This document shows positions 38,307 to 46,389 of a stretch of 64,000 nt of DNA, piece after piece. The notes under the pieces were generated by a model, which saw only the letters and a program-made list of their open reading frames with translations, had not been told where the DNA came from and did not search any database. Source of the DNA: Candidatus Celerinatantimonas neptuna (GTDB taxonomy: Bacteria > Pseudomonadota > Gammaproteobacteria > Enterobacterales > Celerinatantimonadaceae). Every line of letters starts with the position of its first letter. Within the stretch, counting starts at the first letter, position 1. Position numbers and translations under genes: made by a program. The stretch spans positions 2,419,501-2,483,500 of the forward strand of contig OU461276.1 of the NCBI GenBank assembly GCA_911810475.1. Direction: 5' to 3'.

Positions 38307-39846
38307 TGACCGCCTGTTTGTGAAAGGGCAATTACTCGGATTCCCCCGGGAATTTTATCCGGCCATTATGGCCGGGTATGAAAAACAGCCGACCCGATTT
38401 GAGGCCAATACCTATCTTCGACATCTGCGCCGGGACATTGCCCGAACGATTGGCGTTCATAATCTGGAACTGAATATGGACTTTTCGGAAGATAGTCTTA
38501 AACAGTTGGCCCGCACCGGGGCCTATTTTTGCCGAGCCGCCGGAAAATCAGCGGTTAGCGCCTTATTCCGGTATCAGAAACAGTGCCGGATTGTTCAGGC
38601 GCATCGGCTCGATTTTCCGAAAATTCCCGAACATGAGTCCCGAAAATTGCCTCGATTTCAGCGCAGTATTCAGGGAGCCATGGGGCGGATGGAAAGTGAG
38701 GCCTGGTGGCTCAGTGGATTGCGCCGCAGACATCGCCGGGATATTGAAACACTGGCGCAGATGTTAGGGATGGTTCACAAACATAAAGCCATTTATTGTT
38801 CCGACCTGATTCTGAAAAAACGCCGGATGCAACTCTGGGAGCAATCCCAGATGTTGGAACACACCTCGGTCATGAATCAGGCCGGGCAACGCTACACACT
38901 TAAAGCACTTTCAGAGAAGAATGTTGCGAATCCGCAATTGCGTAAAGCGGAATTAATGGTCAGAATGCGCGGCTTTGAAGAACTTTCCGAACAGTTCGGC
39001 CATGTCGGGCTGTTTATCACGATGACCTGTCCGAGCCGTTATCATGCCGTGCTGAACCGTTCCGGGGAGAGAAACCCGAAATGGCAGACCTTAACCCCGT
39101 TGGATGCTCAGAATTACCTGCGCACGACCTTTGCCCGAATTCGGGCTAAACTCGACCGGGAACAGGTACGCCCTTATGGATTCCGGGTTGCTGAACCGCA
39201 TCATGACGGCACCCCTCACTGGCATTTATTGCTGTTTGTTCCGGCGTCTCAGAAAGCAGCGCTGATAACTACCTTTCGAACCTACTGCCTACAGGAAGAC
39301 GGTTCGGAAAAAGGCGCGGAAAACTCCCGATTCAAGGTCGTTGAAATCGACCCGGCCAAAGGCAGTGCTACCGGGTACATTGCTAAATATGTGTCGAAAA
39401 ATATCAATGGTCAGGAATTAGAGTCCGGGGTTTACGGGGAAGACCCCATTGAAGCGGCAGCCCGTGTTGATGCTTGGGCCTCTTGCTGGGGCATTCGTCA
39501 GTTTCAACAAATTGGTGGGGCATCGGTGACCGTCTGGCGGGAGCTTCGCCGCCTGAAAACCCCGGAACGCTTGTCCGAAACCTGCCAGAAAATCCACCAA
39601 GCCGCCGATTGTGGCAACTGGCAGGTGTATACCGAACAGATGGGCGGGATGTGGTGCAAACGGGCTGACCGCCCGATCCAGCCGTTCTATCAGCTGGTGT
39701 TTGATAAGGTGACAGGGGAGTGTCACCTTAACCAATACCGGGATAGTTTTCTGACCCGGCTGAAAGGCATACTGGCCGAAGGCCGGGAAGTTATCACCCG
39801 AATTTGGGAATGGAAACTGGTTCAGACCCATTCCCAGAATGCTTAA
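38287..39846 (+). CDS. HUH replication endonuclease (phage gene A / GPA family)
   Basis: A 519-residue rolling-circle initiator of the P2 gpA-like family. GLFITMTCPSRYHAVL is motif 1. HDGTPHWHLLLFVP is the HUH motif (His311, His313) that binds the metal. GYIAKYVSKNI carries the two nicking tyrosines (Tyr364, Tyr368). It nicks one strand at the element's origin and stays linked to the 5' end. The presence of a Rep, AlpA and integrase without capsid genes points to a satellite or integrative plasmid-like element. Base composition is GC-richer than the neighbouring cargo genes. Confidence 0.9.
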   Translation: MPAVHPDDRLFVKGQLLGFPREFYPAIMAGYEKQPTRFEANTYLRHLRRDIARTIGVHNLELNMDFSEDSLKQLARTGAYFCRAAGKSAVSALFRYQKQCRIVQAHRLDFPKIPEHESRKLPRFQRSIQGAMGRMESEAWWLSGLRRRHRRDIETLAQMLGMVHKHKAIYCSDLILKKRRMQLWEQSQMLEHTSVMNQAGQRYTLKALSEKNVANPQLRKAELMVRMRGFEELSEQFGHVGLFITMTCPSRYHAVLNRSGERNPKWQTLTPLDAQNYLRTTFARIRAKLDREQVRPYGFRVAEPHHDGTPHWHLLLFVPASQKAALITTFRTYCLQEDGSEKGAENSRFKVVEIDPAKGSATGYIAKYVSKNINGQELESGVYGEDPIEAAARVDAWASCWGIRQFQQIGGASVTVWRELRRLKTPERLSETCQKIHQAADCGNWQVYTEQMGGMWCKRADRPIQPFYQLVFDKVTGECHLNQYRDSFLTRLKGILAEGREVITRIWEWKLVQTHSQNA

Positions 39847-40043
39847 ATATCAGTCTGACGAATGACACCGGTAATATCACGTTGGATCAGTGATAGAAAT
39901 AATGAAAGCTGTTCTGCTGAAATTGAAATATGTGGCTCAAAAGCGGCTTGATCCTGCAAGATTGAAGTGACTAATTTGAGTGCGCCTTGTAACTGATACA
40001 ACGAATCGAGTGCATCGCCGGTAATGGTGTATGAATTAGGCAT
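39843..40043 (-). CDS. Small hypothetical protein, convergent to Rep
   Basis: A 66-residue acidic, helical protein (ITGDALDSLYQLQGALKLVT, then SAEQLSLFLSLIQRDITGV). GGAGA six bases before the ATG at 40043 supports it; an in-frame ATG four codons upstream lacks a site. It overlaps the end of the Rep gene by four bases tail to tail. Role unknown; it may be an accessory of element replication. Confidence 0.55.
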   Translation of the reverse strand: MPNSYTITGDALDSLYQLQGALKLVTSILQDQAAFEPHISISAEQLSLFLSLIQRDITGVIRQTDI

Positions 40044-40227
40044 AAGCGTCTCCATAGACTAAGAAGACCGCAAGGCTAACGTGTGCGGGAACCGGTTTGA
40101 TTTTAGTAACTGAAATCATAAAGTGCGGTTAGGGGCGGGTCAAGCAGGGCTTTCAGAAATACGAATCACCTCATCAGAAAAACGACCATCTATCTCAATT
40201 TTTACTTTAATTTCTTTTGATTTGTTA

Positions 40228-40244
40228 GCGAGGCAACGCCTCGC
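40228..40244. repeat. Short perfect hairpin (7-bp stem)
   Basis: GCGAGGC and GCCTCGC with a three-base AAC loop, in an otherwise AT-rich context just before the defence genes. It could be part of the replication origin or a terminator without T tract. Confidence 0.45.
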
Positions 40245-40483
40245 CTTGGAGTTCTGTGAATAAGTGTATGAAAATGATATTTAGATAAATAAGTCATGAT
40301 TCAATCGGCCAGTTCTGATTAAGAAAACTCTGCTCAGTATTAGATGTTAGCGAATAATATTTATGATTATTGCGTATCACCCTAAGCTGGCTAAAGCTTA
40401 ACCGGTAAGCGGTTCGTTTCCCTAATGGAGAGCAGGGAAATTGCTTGCATTAAGAGTGAGAAAAGTAAACGTCGAAGTACCAT

Positions 40484-40582
40484 GTTGTATCCCCTTATGG
40501 GGCGTTTCACTTGGGGATACACATACTCCTAAAGTCTTTGTCTTCAAAGGTTGGTCGGGGGCTTCTGATCAACCTTTTTTTT
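40484..40582 (+). ncRNA. Putative small RNA or leader-peptide transcript with terminator
   Basis: TGTATCCCC and GGGGATACA are exact 9-base inverted copies about 18 bases apart. Then AAAGGTTG (40546-40553) and CAACCTTT (40570-40577) form a stem followed by a T run, an intrinsic terminator on the + strand. No normal-size gene lies upstream in this direction, so a short structured transcript, or a 16-codon peptide (MLYPLMGRFTWGYTYS), is the most likely product. Confidence 0.4.
40546..40582 (+). terminator. Intrinsic terminator in the element's non-coding region
   Basis: An 8-bp stem AAAGGTTG/CAACCTTT with a 16-base loop is followed by an uninterrupted T tract to 40582. This is the clearest Rho-independent terminator in the element and points rightward, away from rep. 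Confidence 0.7.
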
Positions 40583-40657
40583 AGTTACCAATGAACAGTA
40601 ATTATTTTTGATTGAACGTAGTTCAGCTAATGTTGGTTGTACTAAGGTTATTTCAGT

Positions 40658-42442
40658 TCAATCACCCAACCAATTATTTGTAATTCCCTGAAAATCAATA
40701 TTTTTCCATTCTTCTTTCCAAAGTTCAAAGTATGGAATATCGTTTGATGATGGTTCATGTTCTATACACTTATCAATCCTCACCAATGAAGGAATAACTA
40801 CGGATTCACCAATCAGAAGGGCTTCACCTGCTCCCAAGTTAGGCAATTTGTCTTTAAGTTTCCCTAAAGTATCAGGTAATAACCTTGAAACATAGTCTTG
40901 GTCATTGGGGTTGGTTAATCTCATCGCTAAAAAGTTACTGCATTGGGCAAAAATCGTTTCTGAAATTTCAGCAGGTCTTTGGCTTGAGAGTAGAAGTGTT
41001 ACTCCATACTTCCTACCTTCTTTCGCGATCCTTTCTATAGATGTCTTAGATGCTCTGAACTTTGAAAGATCAGAGCGAGGTACATACTTGTGGGCTTCTT
41101 CATAGACTAATAACAAAGGAGCATCGTTGTTGTGAACTTCCCCTTCTCGAAGCACTTTATAATAATATCCATACTCAAATAGTAATCTAGATATAAGTGA
41201 AACAGTGATACTTAACACTTCGAAAGGTACACCGCTAAGATCGATAATTGTAATATTTGACTTGTTTTCTCCATAACCAATTAAAGAAGATAAAACATTT
41301 TCTAATGTAAGATTTATGCTATTTTCATTGAAAATGAATTTTAATCTTTCTTGTGCGATTTTTGATTCGAATCGACTAAAGAACTTATTTAAAGAACCAT
41401 CCGAATAGCTTCCTTTTGATATATTGCTTCCTTTTGGTTGATGGAATTCATGTCTCATTGAAAAGTACATTTCTAATCGTTTAGCTTCATCTAACAATAG
41501 TCCATCAGTTTCTTTTGTTTTCCCTTCATCTGATAGATGATAACTATCATCTATGATCATATATCGAGAATTATTCTTAAAGTTAATTGTCTCGTTTTTT
41601 ATGTTGTATATGGCATTGAGAACTTCTTGAATGCTAAATCTCAAAGGACTGTCATAGAAAATTCTTTTTTTATCTGGATTGTGTTTTCTCTTGTTTTCAG
41701 TTACCAAGTATCTAAATATTGCTGATTGGTTGTAGTTGTCTCGTTCACCTGTATCTAATAATATTTCTTCTAGTTCATCACTATTCAAAAGCCAATAAGG
41801 TAACTGTATATTATTAACATTTAATATGTTGGCTGTTGGAAATGCTGTTCTATATTCTGAATGTATATCGAAAATAACTATATGTGAATTATTTAATTTA
41901 AAATTGCCATCTCTACTTTCTATCTTTTTTGAAGGTGAAGATATAGCATTTTGCAAGATTCTACTTATGGTATGAGATTTCCCTGAACCTGTAGAGCCTA
42001 CAATAGCAATATGTTTATTAAAAAACTTGTTGCCATTTACAGGAACTGTTATGTTCTGATTAGATAATAATTTACTAAAAGAAAAATTAACCTTTTGCTC
42101 TATAGAGTCTTCAAAAATTTTTCGTATATCCTCTGTCGTTGCCGGCGCGACTCCTGTAGGAGGAATTGTTAATGCATCCCCACCCCTGATGAATTTTCCA
42201 TCATTAATAATACCTAAAGGGAATGCTTCAATCAAATACTTTGGTAGTCTAGAATCTTGTGATTCAATAGAAAAATTCTCAATAGCAGCAATTAAAACAC
42301 AATCCTCATTATCAGTAATTCTAATATAAGATCCTACTTTTATATTTTCCCCATCTGTAAATTTTTCAATATCACTTATAGATATTTTAACTTTGTCTGG
42401 GAAAACACCAATAACTTGAGCATTACTTATTTTATTAGCCAT
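40658..42442 (-). CDS. herA: HerA-type ATPase of a DUF4297-HerA defence system
   Basis: A 594-residue HerA/FtsK-superfamily hexameric ATPase. An N-terminal HerA beta-barrel (about 1-90) is followed by Walker A GSTGSGKSHT (149-158), Walker B LLLVYEEAHKY near 445-455, and the sensor/arginine segment LLSSQRPAEIS near 484-494. Such a stand-alone HerA coupled to a DUF4297 nuclease is a known antiphage system (described in large defence screens as DUF4297-HerA) in which both proteins form one complex that degrades DNA upon infection. The start ATG overlaps the nuclease stop by one base (TAATG), so translation is coupled. Confidence 0.9.
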   Translation of the reverse strand: MANKISNAQVIGVFPDKVKISISDIEKFTDGENIKVGSYIRITDNEDCVLIAAIENFSIESQDSRLPKYLIEAFPLGIINDGKFIRGGDALTIPPTGVAPATTEDIRKIFEDSIEQKVNFSFSKLLSNQNITVPVNGNKFFNKHIAIVGSTGSGKSHTISRILQNAISSPSKKIESRDGNFKLNNSHIVIFDIHSEYRTAFPTANILNVNNIQLPYWLLNSDELEEILLDTGERDNYNQSAIFRYLVTENKRKHNPDKKRIFYDSPLRFSIQEVLNAIYNIKNETINFKNNSRYMIIDDSYHLSDEGKTKETDGLLLDEAKRLEMYFSMRHEFHQPKGSNISKGSYSDGSLNKFFSRFESKIAQERLKFIFNENSINLTLENVLSSLIGYGENKSNITIIDLSGVPFEVLSITVSLISRLLFEYGYYYKVLREGEVHNNDAPLLLVYEEAHKYVPRSDLSKFRASKTSIERIAKEGRKYGVTLLLSSQRPAEISETIFAQCSNFLAMRLTNPNDQDYVSRLLPDTLGKLKDKLPNLGAGEALLIGESVVIPSLVRIDKCIEHEPSSNDIPYFELWKEEWKNIDFQGITNNWLGD

Positions 42443-43704
42443 TAGTTTATCATCTCCGATATTGAATAAATGCTATTTACTCTAATTGAATTATATTTTG
42501 CACTTTCAGGTATTATCTTAGATTGCATCGGTGATTCTTTATAAAAATCATATATTCTAACTATTGATTCACTTTTATCTACTACTTCTTTAATTTCTGT
42601 TTCAGTGGGAATAAATCTGATTTTATAATTGTTTTCTTCAGTCTTTTCTTTGAGTAGGTTATCAATTATGAAGTCTGAATTTTTAAAAGGAAATCCATCA
42701 GAAAAGTTTATTTTAGCTTTATATAAAGTATGCTTAATTTTTTTAAGTTGTTCTTCATTGACTCCTTTTACTAATGCTAAAGGACAAAACCTATCGTTAT
42801 TATTAGTGTTTCTATGTTCTATGTTAGAAAATCTTTCACAAATTGATTTCAATAAACTTACTGCATTGCTTAATTTATATTCTCCACTTAAATCTAAAAT
42901 GAATATTCTAGTTTCTTTTGGTATTCTTGTTATTTTATATGTAAATAGATTTTTTTTAATTGATTTATTATATTTATCCTCATTGAAATAATTAATCAAC
43001 CATTGATTGAAAATTATTTCTCTGTTGGGTAGTTTTCCTATGAAGTCGCGTTTTGTAATAGTTCTATCAATTTCTTCCTTGTTTTGAGCTAAATCAGTAA
43101 TAATTGTTAGTGCTCTAGGATAGTATATTGTTTCAATTTCATTTTCACAGCTGCCAAAACCAAGAGTCTTAAGACGACTATATATAGATCTTTGTTGAAA
43201 ATCATATGATTCAGCGTTGATATTTATATATAAGACCTTAATGAACTCTTCTATGGTATCATCAGAAATTCCTAGTTGTTCATGAATCTTTTCTATGACT
43301 CCTTTGGCTTCCTCATCTTTTCCTTTTTTCGGACGTTTTTTAGTCGTTAGAAAATTAGTTTTTACAAATTCAGCATCTATTTGGTGAGGAAGTTTATCCT
43401 GACCACTCTTGTAAAAGCCATAGATATGGTAAGTTCTACCCTTTCTGTCGCTATCCAAAAGTTTATGGTAGCCAGTTAGCATTGCTACAATAGCATCTTT
43501 GAGCACTGAATGATTATAATTTGTTCCTTCATAGTACTTGCATTGCACATGTTCACTACTGTCTTTGCAATAGATATCTATGTCTTCGGAACCTTCAATT
43601 ACAAAGGTTTCATCATCCTTTTTTGATTTGAGTATTCTCAATAGGCTGTAGTCAAACTGGTATAGATACCCTTTAATAGTTGCGTTAGCGGCTCTGTTGG
43701 TCAA
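42442..43704 (-). CDS. DUF4297/Cap4-type nuclease of the HerA defence system
   Basis: A 420-residue protein. The N-terminus has the Cap4/DUF4297 PD-(D/E)xK nuclease pattern: GYLYQFDYSLLRI (12-24), the acidic VIEGSEDIDIY (35-45) and HVQCKYYEG (52-60) with the QxK pair Gln54 and Lys56. The rest is a long helical region, probably for oligomerisation and HerA binding. It is the effector that cuts double-stranded DNA. A TTG start at 43704 with GGAGCTGGG upstream gives the family N-terminus. It is first in the two-gene operon and AT-richer than the core genome. Confidence 0.85.
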   Translation of the reverse strand: MTNRAANATIKGYLYQFDYSLLRILKSKKDDETFVIEGSEDIDIYCKDSSEHVQCKYYEGTNYNHSVLKDAIVAMLTGYHKLLDSDRKGRTYHIYGFYKSGQDKLPHQIDAEFVKTNFLTTKKRPKKGKDEEAKGVIEKIHEQLGISDDTIEEFIKVLYININAESYDFQQRSIYSRLKTLGFGSCENEIETIYYPRALTIITDLAQNKEEIDRTITKRDFIGKLPNREIIFNQWLINYFNEDKYNKSIKKNLFTYKITRIPKETRIFILDLSGEYKLSNAVSLLKSICERFSNIEHRNTNNNDRFCPLALVKGVNEEQLKKIKHTLYKAKINFSDGFPFKNSDFIIDNLLKEKTEENNYKIRFIPTETEIKEVVDKSESIVRIYDFYKESPMQSKIIPESAKYNSIRVNSIYSISEMIN

Positions 43705-44213
43705 AATCCCAGCTCCTAGTAAAGTCCATTTTTATTCAATCAGTATAATACATTGAAATATTGATTACTTTAGTACTGAAACAGTATAGTTGTTTCGTAT
43801 CAGATCATAAAAGATGTTTATATAGACTAAGAAAAATGGGGATAATAAATTTGGTCAGAAATTGTACTCTCTGTAATTGTTTAGGTATAGTGTCACTATT
43901 CTGTAGTGAAAAGGGCATCTATAGAATGGAAATTGTTACGGATACCACTAATAAGGTGGCTTGAAGATAAATAATGAAGCATATCGACTAGCAAAGGGAG
44001 CTAATCTCTAAAAACTGTTAATACCCACCAATAAAACCTTTCATATCTGCTAGATAACTTTTTAAGTTTTTCCCTATCAAAATTTTCGACTTCGATGAGA
44101 AATGAGAGCAATTTTCACATTTATGGACGAAAACGCTGCTACATATTTGCTACACAGGATTTTTTTGAGGTCAAAAAGTTAGTGAATACTACGGCTGTAT
44201 GACTTGGCGGAAG
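43705..44213. other. Right boundary region of the mobile element
   Basis: 509 bases between the nuclease start and the tRNA. A 67-codon frame at 43761-43964 has no ribosome site or family. Two direct copies of TGCTACA (44137-44143 and 44148-44154) with an 11-base period lie 60 bases from the tRNA 3' end and may be integrase arm sites. The promoter of the defence operon must be at the left end. Confidence 0.4.
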
Positions 44214-44290
44214 TGGTGGCCCCAACTGGACTTGAACCAGTGACCAATCGATTATGAGTCGACTGCTCTAACCAACTGAGCTATAGGGCC
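44214..44290 (-). tRNA. ileX: tRNA-Ile2 (anticodon CAU, lysidine type)
   Basis: On the reverse strand, 77 bases fold as a tRNA: acceptor GGCCCTA with TGGGGCC, D-arm GCTCAGTTGGTTAGAGC, anticodon loop CTCATAA (CAT), T-arm CTGGTTCAAGTCCAG, and an encoded CCA. The body is very close to the E. coli ileX tRNA, which reads AUA after lysidine modification of C34, rather than to elongator or initiator Met tRNAs. Its 3' end faces the mobile element, so it is the likely integration target. Confidence 0.95.
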
Positions 44291-44314
44291 GGTGTGACAT
44301 TGTTTCTTAAGAAA

Positions 44315-44342
44315 CAGGCTGGATTATATTGAATCCAGCCTG
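44315..44342 (-). terminator. rpoD terminator hairpin
   Basis: CAGGCTGGATT and AATCCAGCCTG pair perfectly (11 bp, six-base loop); on the reverse strand the stem is followed by TTTCTT. It lies 55 bases past the rpoD stop and ends the rpsU-dnaG-rpoD operon. Confidence 0.75.
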
Positions 44343-44351
44343 CTGTGTCTA
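44323..44351 (-). promoter_or_regulatory. tRNA-Ile2 promoter inside the rpoD terminator
   Basis: On the reverse strand TAGACA (44351-44346, five of six to TTGACA) and TATAAT (44328-44323, perfect) are exactly 17 bases apart. The predicted start is about 25 bases upstream of the mature tRNA. The -10 box sits in the loop and right arm of the hairpin that ends rpoD. Confidence 0.75.
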
Positions 44352-44396
44352 TCGGTTGGCGTTCCGTTCGCTTATATATTAAGCAGTTGGACGCTT

Positions 44397-46229
44397 TTAT
44401 TCGTCAAGGAAGCTGCGAAGCTGTTCACTGCGGCTTGGATGACGCAGTTTACGCAGGGCTTTTGCTTCGATCTGACGAATACGTTCACGGGTGACATCGA
44501 ACTGTTTACCGACTTCTTCAAGTGTGTGGTCGGTGTTCATGCCAATTCCAAAACGCATCCGCAGGACTTTTGCTTCACGGGGGGTCAGGCCGGCCAGAAC
44601 TTCCTGAGTTGCAAATTTCAGGTTATCGTTGGTGGCAGCATCCATCGGTAAGGACAGGGTGGTATCCTCGATGAAATCACCCAGATGCGAATCTTCGTCG
44701 TCCCCGATTGGGGTTTCCATGGAGATAGGCTCTTTTGCGATTTTAAGCACTTTACGGATTTTATCTTCCGGCATGAGCATCCGTTCGGCTAGTTCTTCGG
44801 GGTTGGGTTCACGGCCCATTTCCTGAAGCATCTGACGGCTGATACGATTGAGTTTGTTGATGGTTTCAATCATGTGAACCGGAATACGGATGGTTCGTGC
44901 CTGGTCTGCAATCGAGCGGGTAATGGCCTGACGGATCCACCAGGTTGCATAGGTCGAGAATTTGTAACCACGACGGTATTCAAATTTGTCGACGGCTTTC
45001 ATCAGACCGATGTTCCCTTCCTGGATCAGGTCAAGAAATTGCAGGCCACGGTTGGTGTATTTTTTGGCAATTGAGATCACTAGTCGCAAGTTGGCTTCGA
45101 CCATTTCTTTTTTAGCTCGGCGGGCTTTGGCTTCACCAATGCTCATACGGCGGTTGATGTCTTTAATGCCCTGAATGGTCAGGCTGGTGTCGGTTTCAAC
45201 CTGACGCAGTTTGCCAATGCAGCGGCGAATTTCTTCGTCTATTTCTTTTAAAGCAGGGGCATATGGTTTACTAGATGCAAGTTGCTGGTCAAACCATGCG
45301 TTTGAAGATTCTTGGCCTGAAAAAGCACTGACGAAGTTTTTCTTCGGCATTTTGCATTGTTCGACACACAGTTTCATGATGAGTCGTTCCTGAGTGCGAA
45401 CCCGGTCCATCATGCCGCGCATTTTTGCAACCAGTTTATCGAATACTTTCGGGATCAGACGGAAGGTGTGGAATACTTCACTTAATTCGTTGATAGATGC
45501 CCGGGCTTCTTTACTGGTACGACCATGTTTTTCAATAATAGCTAATGAGCGATCGTAAACATCACGCAGTGCTTCGAAACGCTCTTTGACTAGTTCCGGA
45601 TCGATGCCGACATCTTCTTCTTCGTCATCTTCATCGTCGTCTTTATCGTTATCGTCATTGAGATCCTGTTCTGCCAGTTCCGAGCCGATATGGGTGGCAG
45701 TCGGGGCAGCATCTTCGACTTCGCTTTCATCTAAGAATCCGGAAACGATGTCACTAACGCGTAATTCTTCGGCCTGATACTGGTCGTACATGTCCAGTAG
45801 AAGGGCAATGGTTTCAGGGTATTCGGCGACTGAACACTGAACCTGATTGATCCCGTCTTCAATGCGTTTGGCAATGTCGATTTCACCTTCTCGGGTAAGT
45901 AGTTCGACGGTGCCCATTTCACGCATGTACATCCGGACCGGATCGGTTGTCCGGCCAATTTCAGATTCAACTGATGCCAGTGCCTGTGCGGCGGCTTCAA
46001 CCGCGTCTTCGTCGGTTGTGTTTTCTGCCAGCATAAGATCGTCGGCATCCGGTGCGTTTTCGTAAACCGTAATGCCCATGTCGTTGATCATTTGAATAAT
46101 GTCTTCAACCTGATCAGAATCGACAATATCTTCAGGTAAATGATCGTTCACCTCTGCATAGGTGAGATAGCCTTGCTCTTTCCCTTTGGCTAAAAGGAGT
46201 TTGAGTTGTGACTGTGGGGTTGGCTCCAT
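44397..46229 (-). CDS. rpoD: RNA polymerase primary sigma factor RpoD (sigma-70)
   Basis: A 610-residue sigma-70. Region 1.1 begins [20 protein letters not shown]. Region 1.2 has [20 protein letters not shown]. The non-conserved insert carries a very acidic run ([18 protein letters not shown]). Region 2 has [20 protein letters not shown] and [20 protein letters not shown], region 3 [19 protein letters not shown], and region 4.2 the helix-turn-helix [20 protein letters not shown]. The ATG at 46229 gives the E. coli-like MEPTPQSQ start; an ATG three codons upstream is less likely. It is the third main gene of the macromolecular synthesis operon. Confidence 0.98.
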   Translation of the reverse strand: MEPTPQSQLKLLLAKGKEQGYLTYAEVNDHLPEDIVDSDQVEDIIQMINDMGITVYENAPDADDLMLAENTTDEDAVEAAAQALASVESEIGRTTDPVRMYMREMGTVELLTREGEIDIAKRIEDGINQVQCSVAEYPETIALLLDMYDQYQAEELRVSDIVSGFLDESEVEDAAPTATHIGSELAEQDLNDDNDKDDDEDDEEEDVGIDPELVKERFEALRDVYDRSLAIIEKHGRTSKEARASINELSEVFHTFRLIPKVFDKLVAKMRGMMDRVRTQERLIMKLCVEQCKMPKKNFVSAFSGQESSNAWFDQQLASSKPYAPALKEIDEEIRRCIGKLRQVETDTSLTIQGIKDINRRMSIGEAKARRAKKEMVEANLRLVISIAKKYTNRGLQFLDLIQEGNIGLMKAVDKFEYRRGYKFSTYATWWIRQAITRSIADQARTIRIPVHMIETINKLNRISRQMLQEMGREPNPEELAERMLMPEDKIRKVLKIAKEPISMETPIGDDEDSHLGDFIEDTTLSLPMDAATNDNLKFATQEVLAGLTPREAKVLRMRFGIGMNTDHTLEEVGKQFDVTRERIRQIEAKALRKLRHPSRSEQLRSFLDE

Positions 46230-46389
46230 AAAGATCATCCGCTAAATTAGGTTAAGCTTCGCTATATAATATCAGACTGTTTCACTAGTGAATCAGTGAA
46301 ACGAATCATTATAACATAAATGTGGGCAAAATTTGTCAAATCAAGTGAATTTGTTGAAATTTTGTGCACGGCCCGGTCAAGCACGGTCT

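Larger units (their letters stand above)
40044..40657. other. Structured non-coding region of the element (possible origin and small RNA)
   Basis: No ordinary gene. Between Rep and the defence genes there are three hairpins: 40228-40244, about 40484-40520 and 40546-40577. The first may belong to the origin or end a transcript. A 16-codon frame with an ATG near 40483 (MLYPLMGRFTWGYTYS) spans the middle hairpin. Rolling-circle elements often keep their double-strand or single-strand origin next to rep. Confidence 0.45.

Noticed and set aside
43761-43964. 67-codon open frame between the defence operon and the tRNA
   Set aside because: No ribosome site and no recognisable sequence; it overlaps the expected promoter of the nuclease gene.
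44214-44290. tRNA-Met from the CAT anticodon
   Set aside because: The body matches the lysidine-type Ile2 tRNA (ileX) rather than elongator or initiator Met.
45586-46065. Forward-strand open frames rich in Ser
   Set aside because: They are the antisense of the acidic segment of rpoD and have no ribosome sites.
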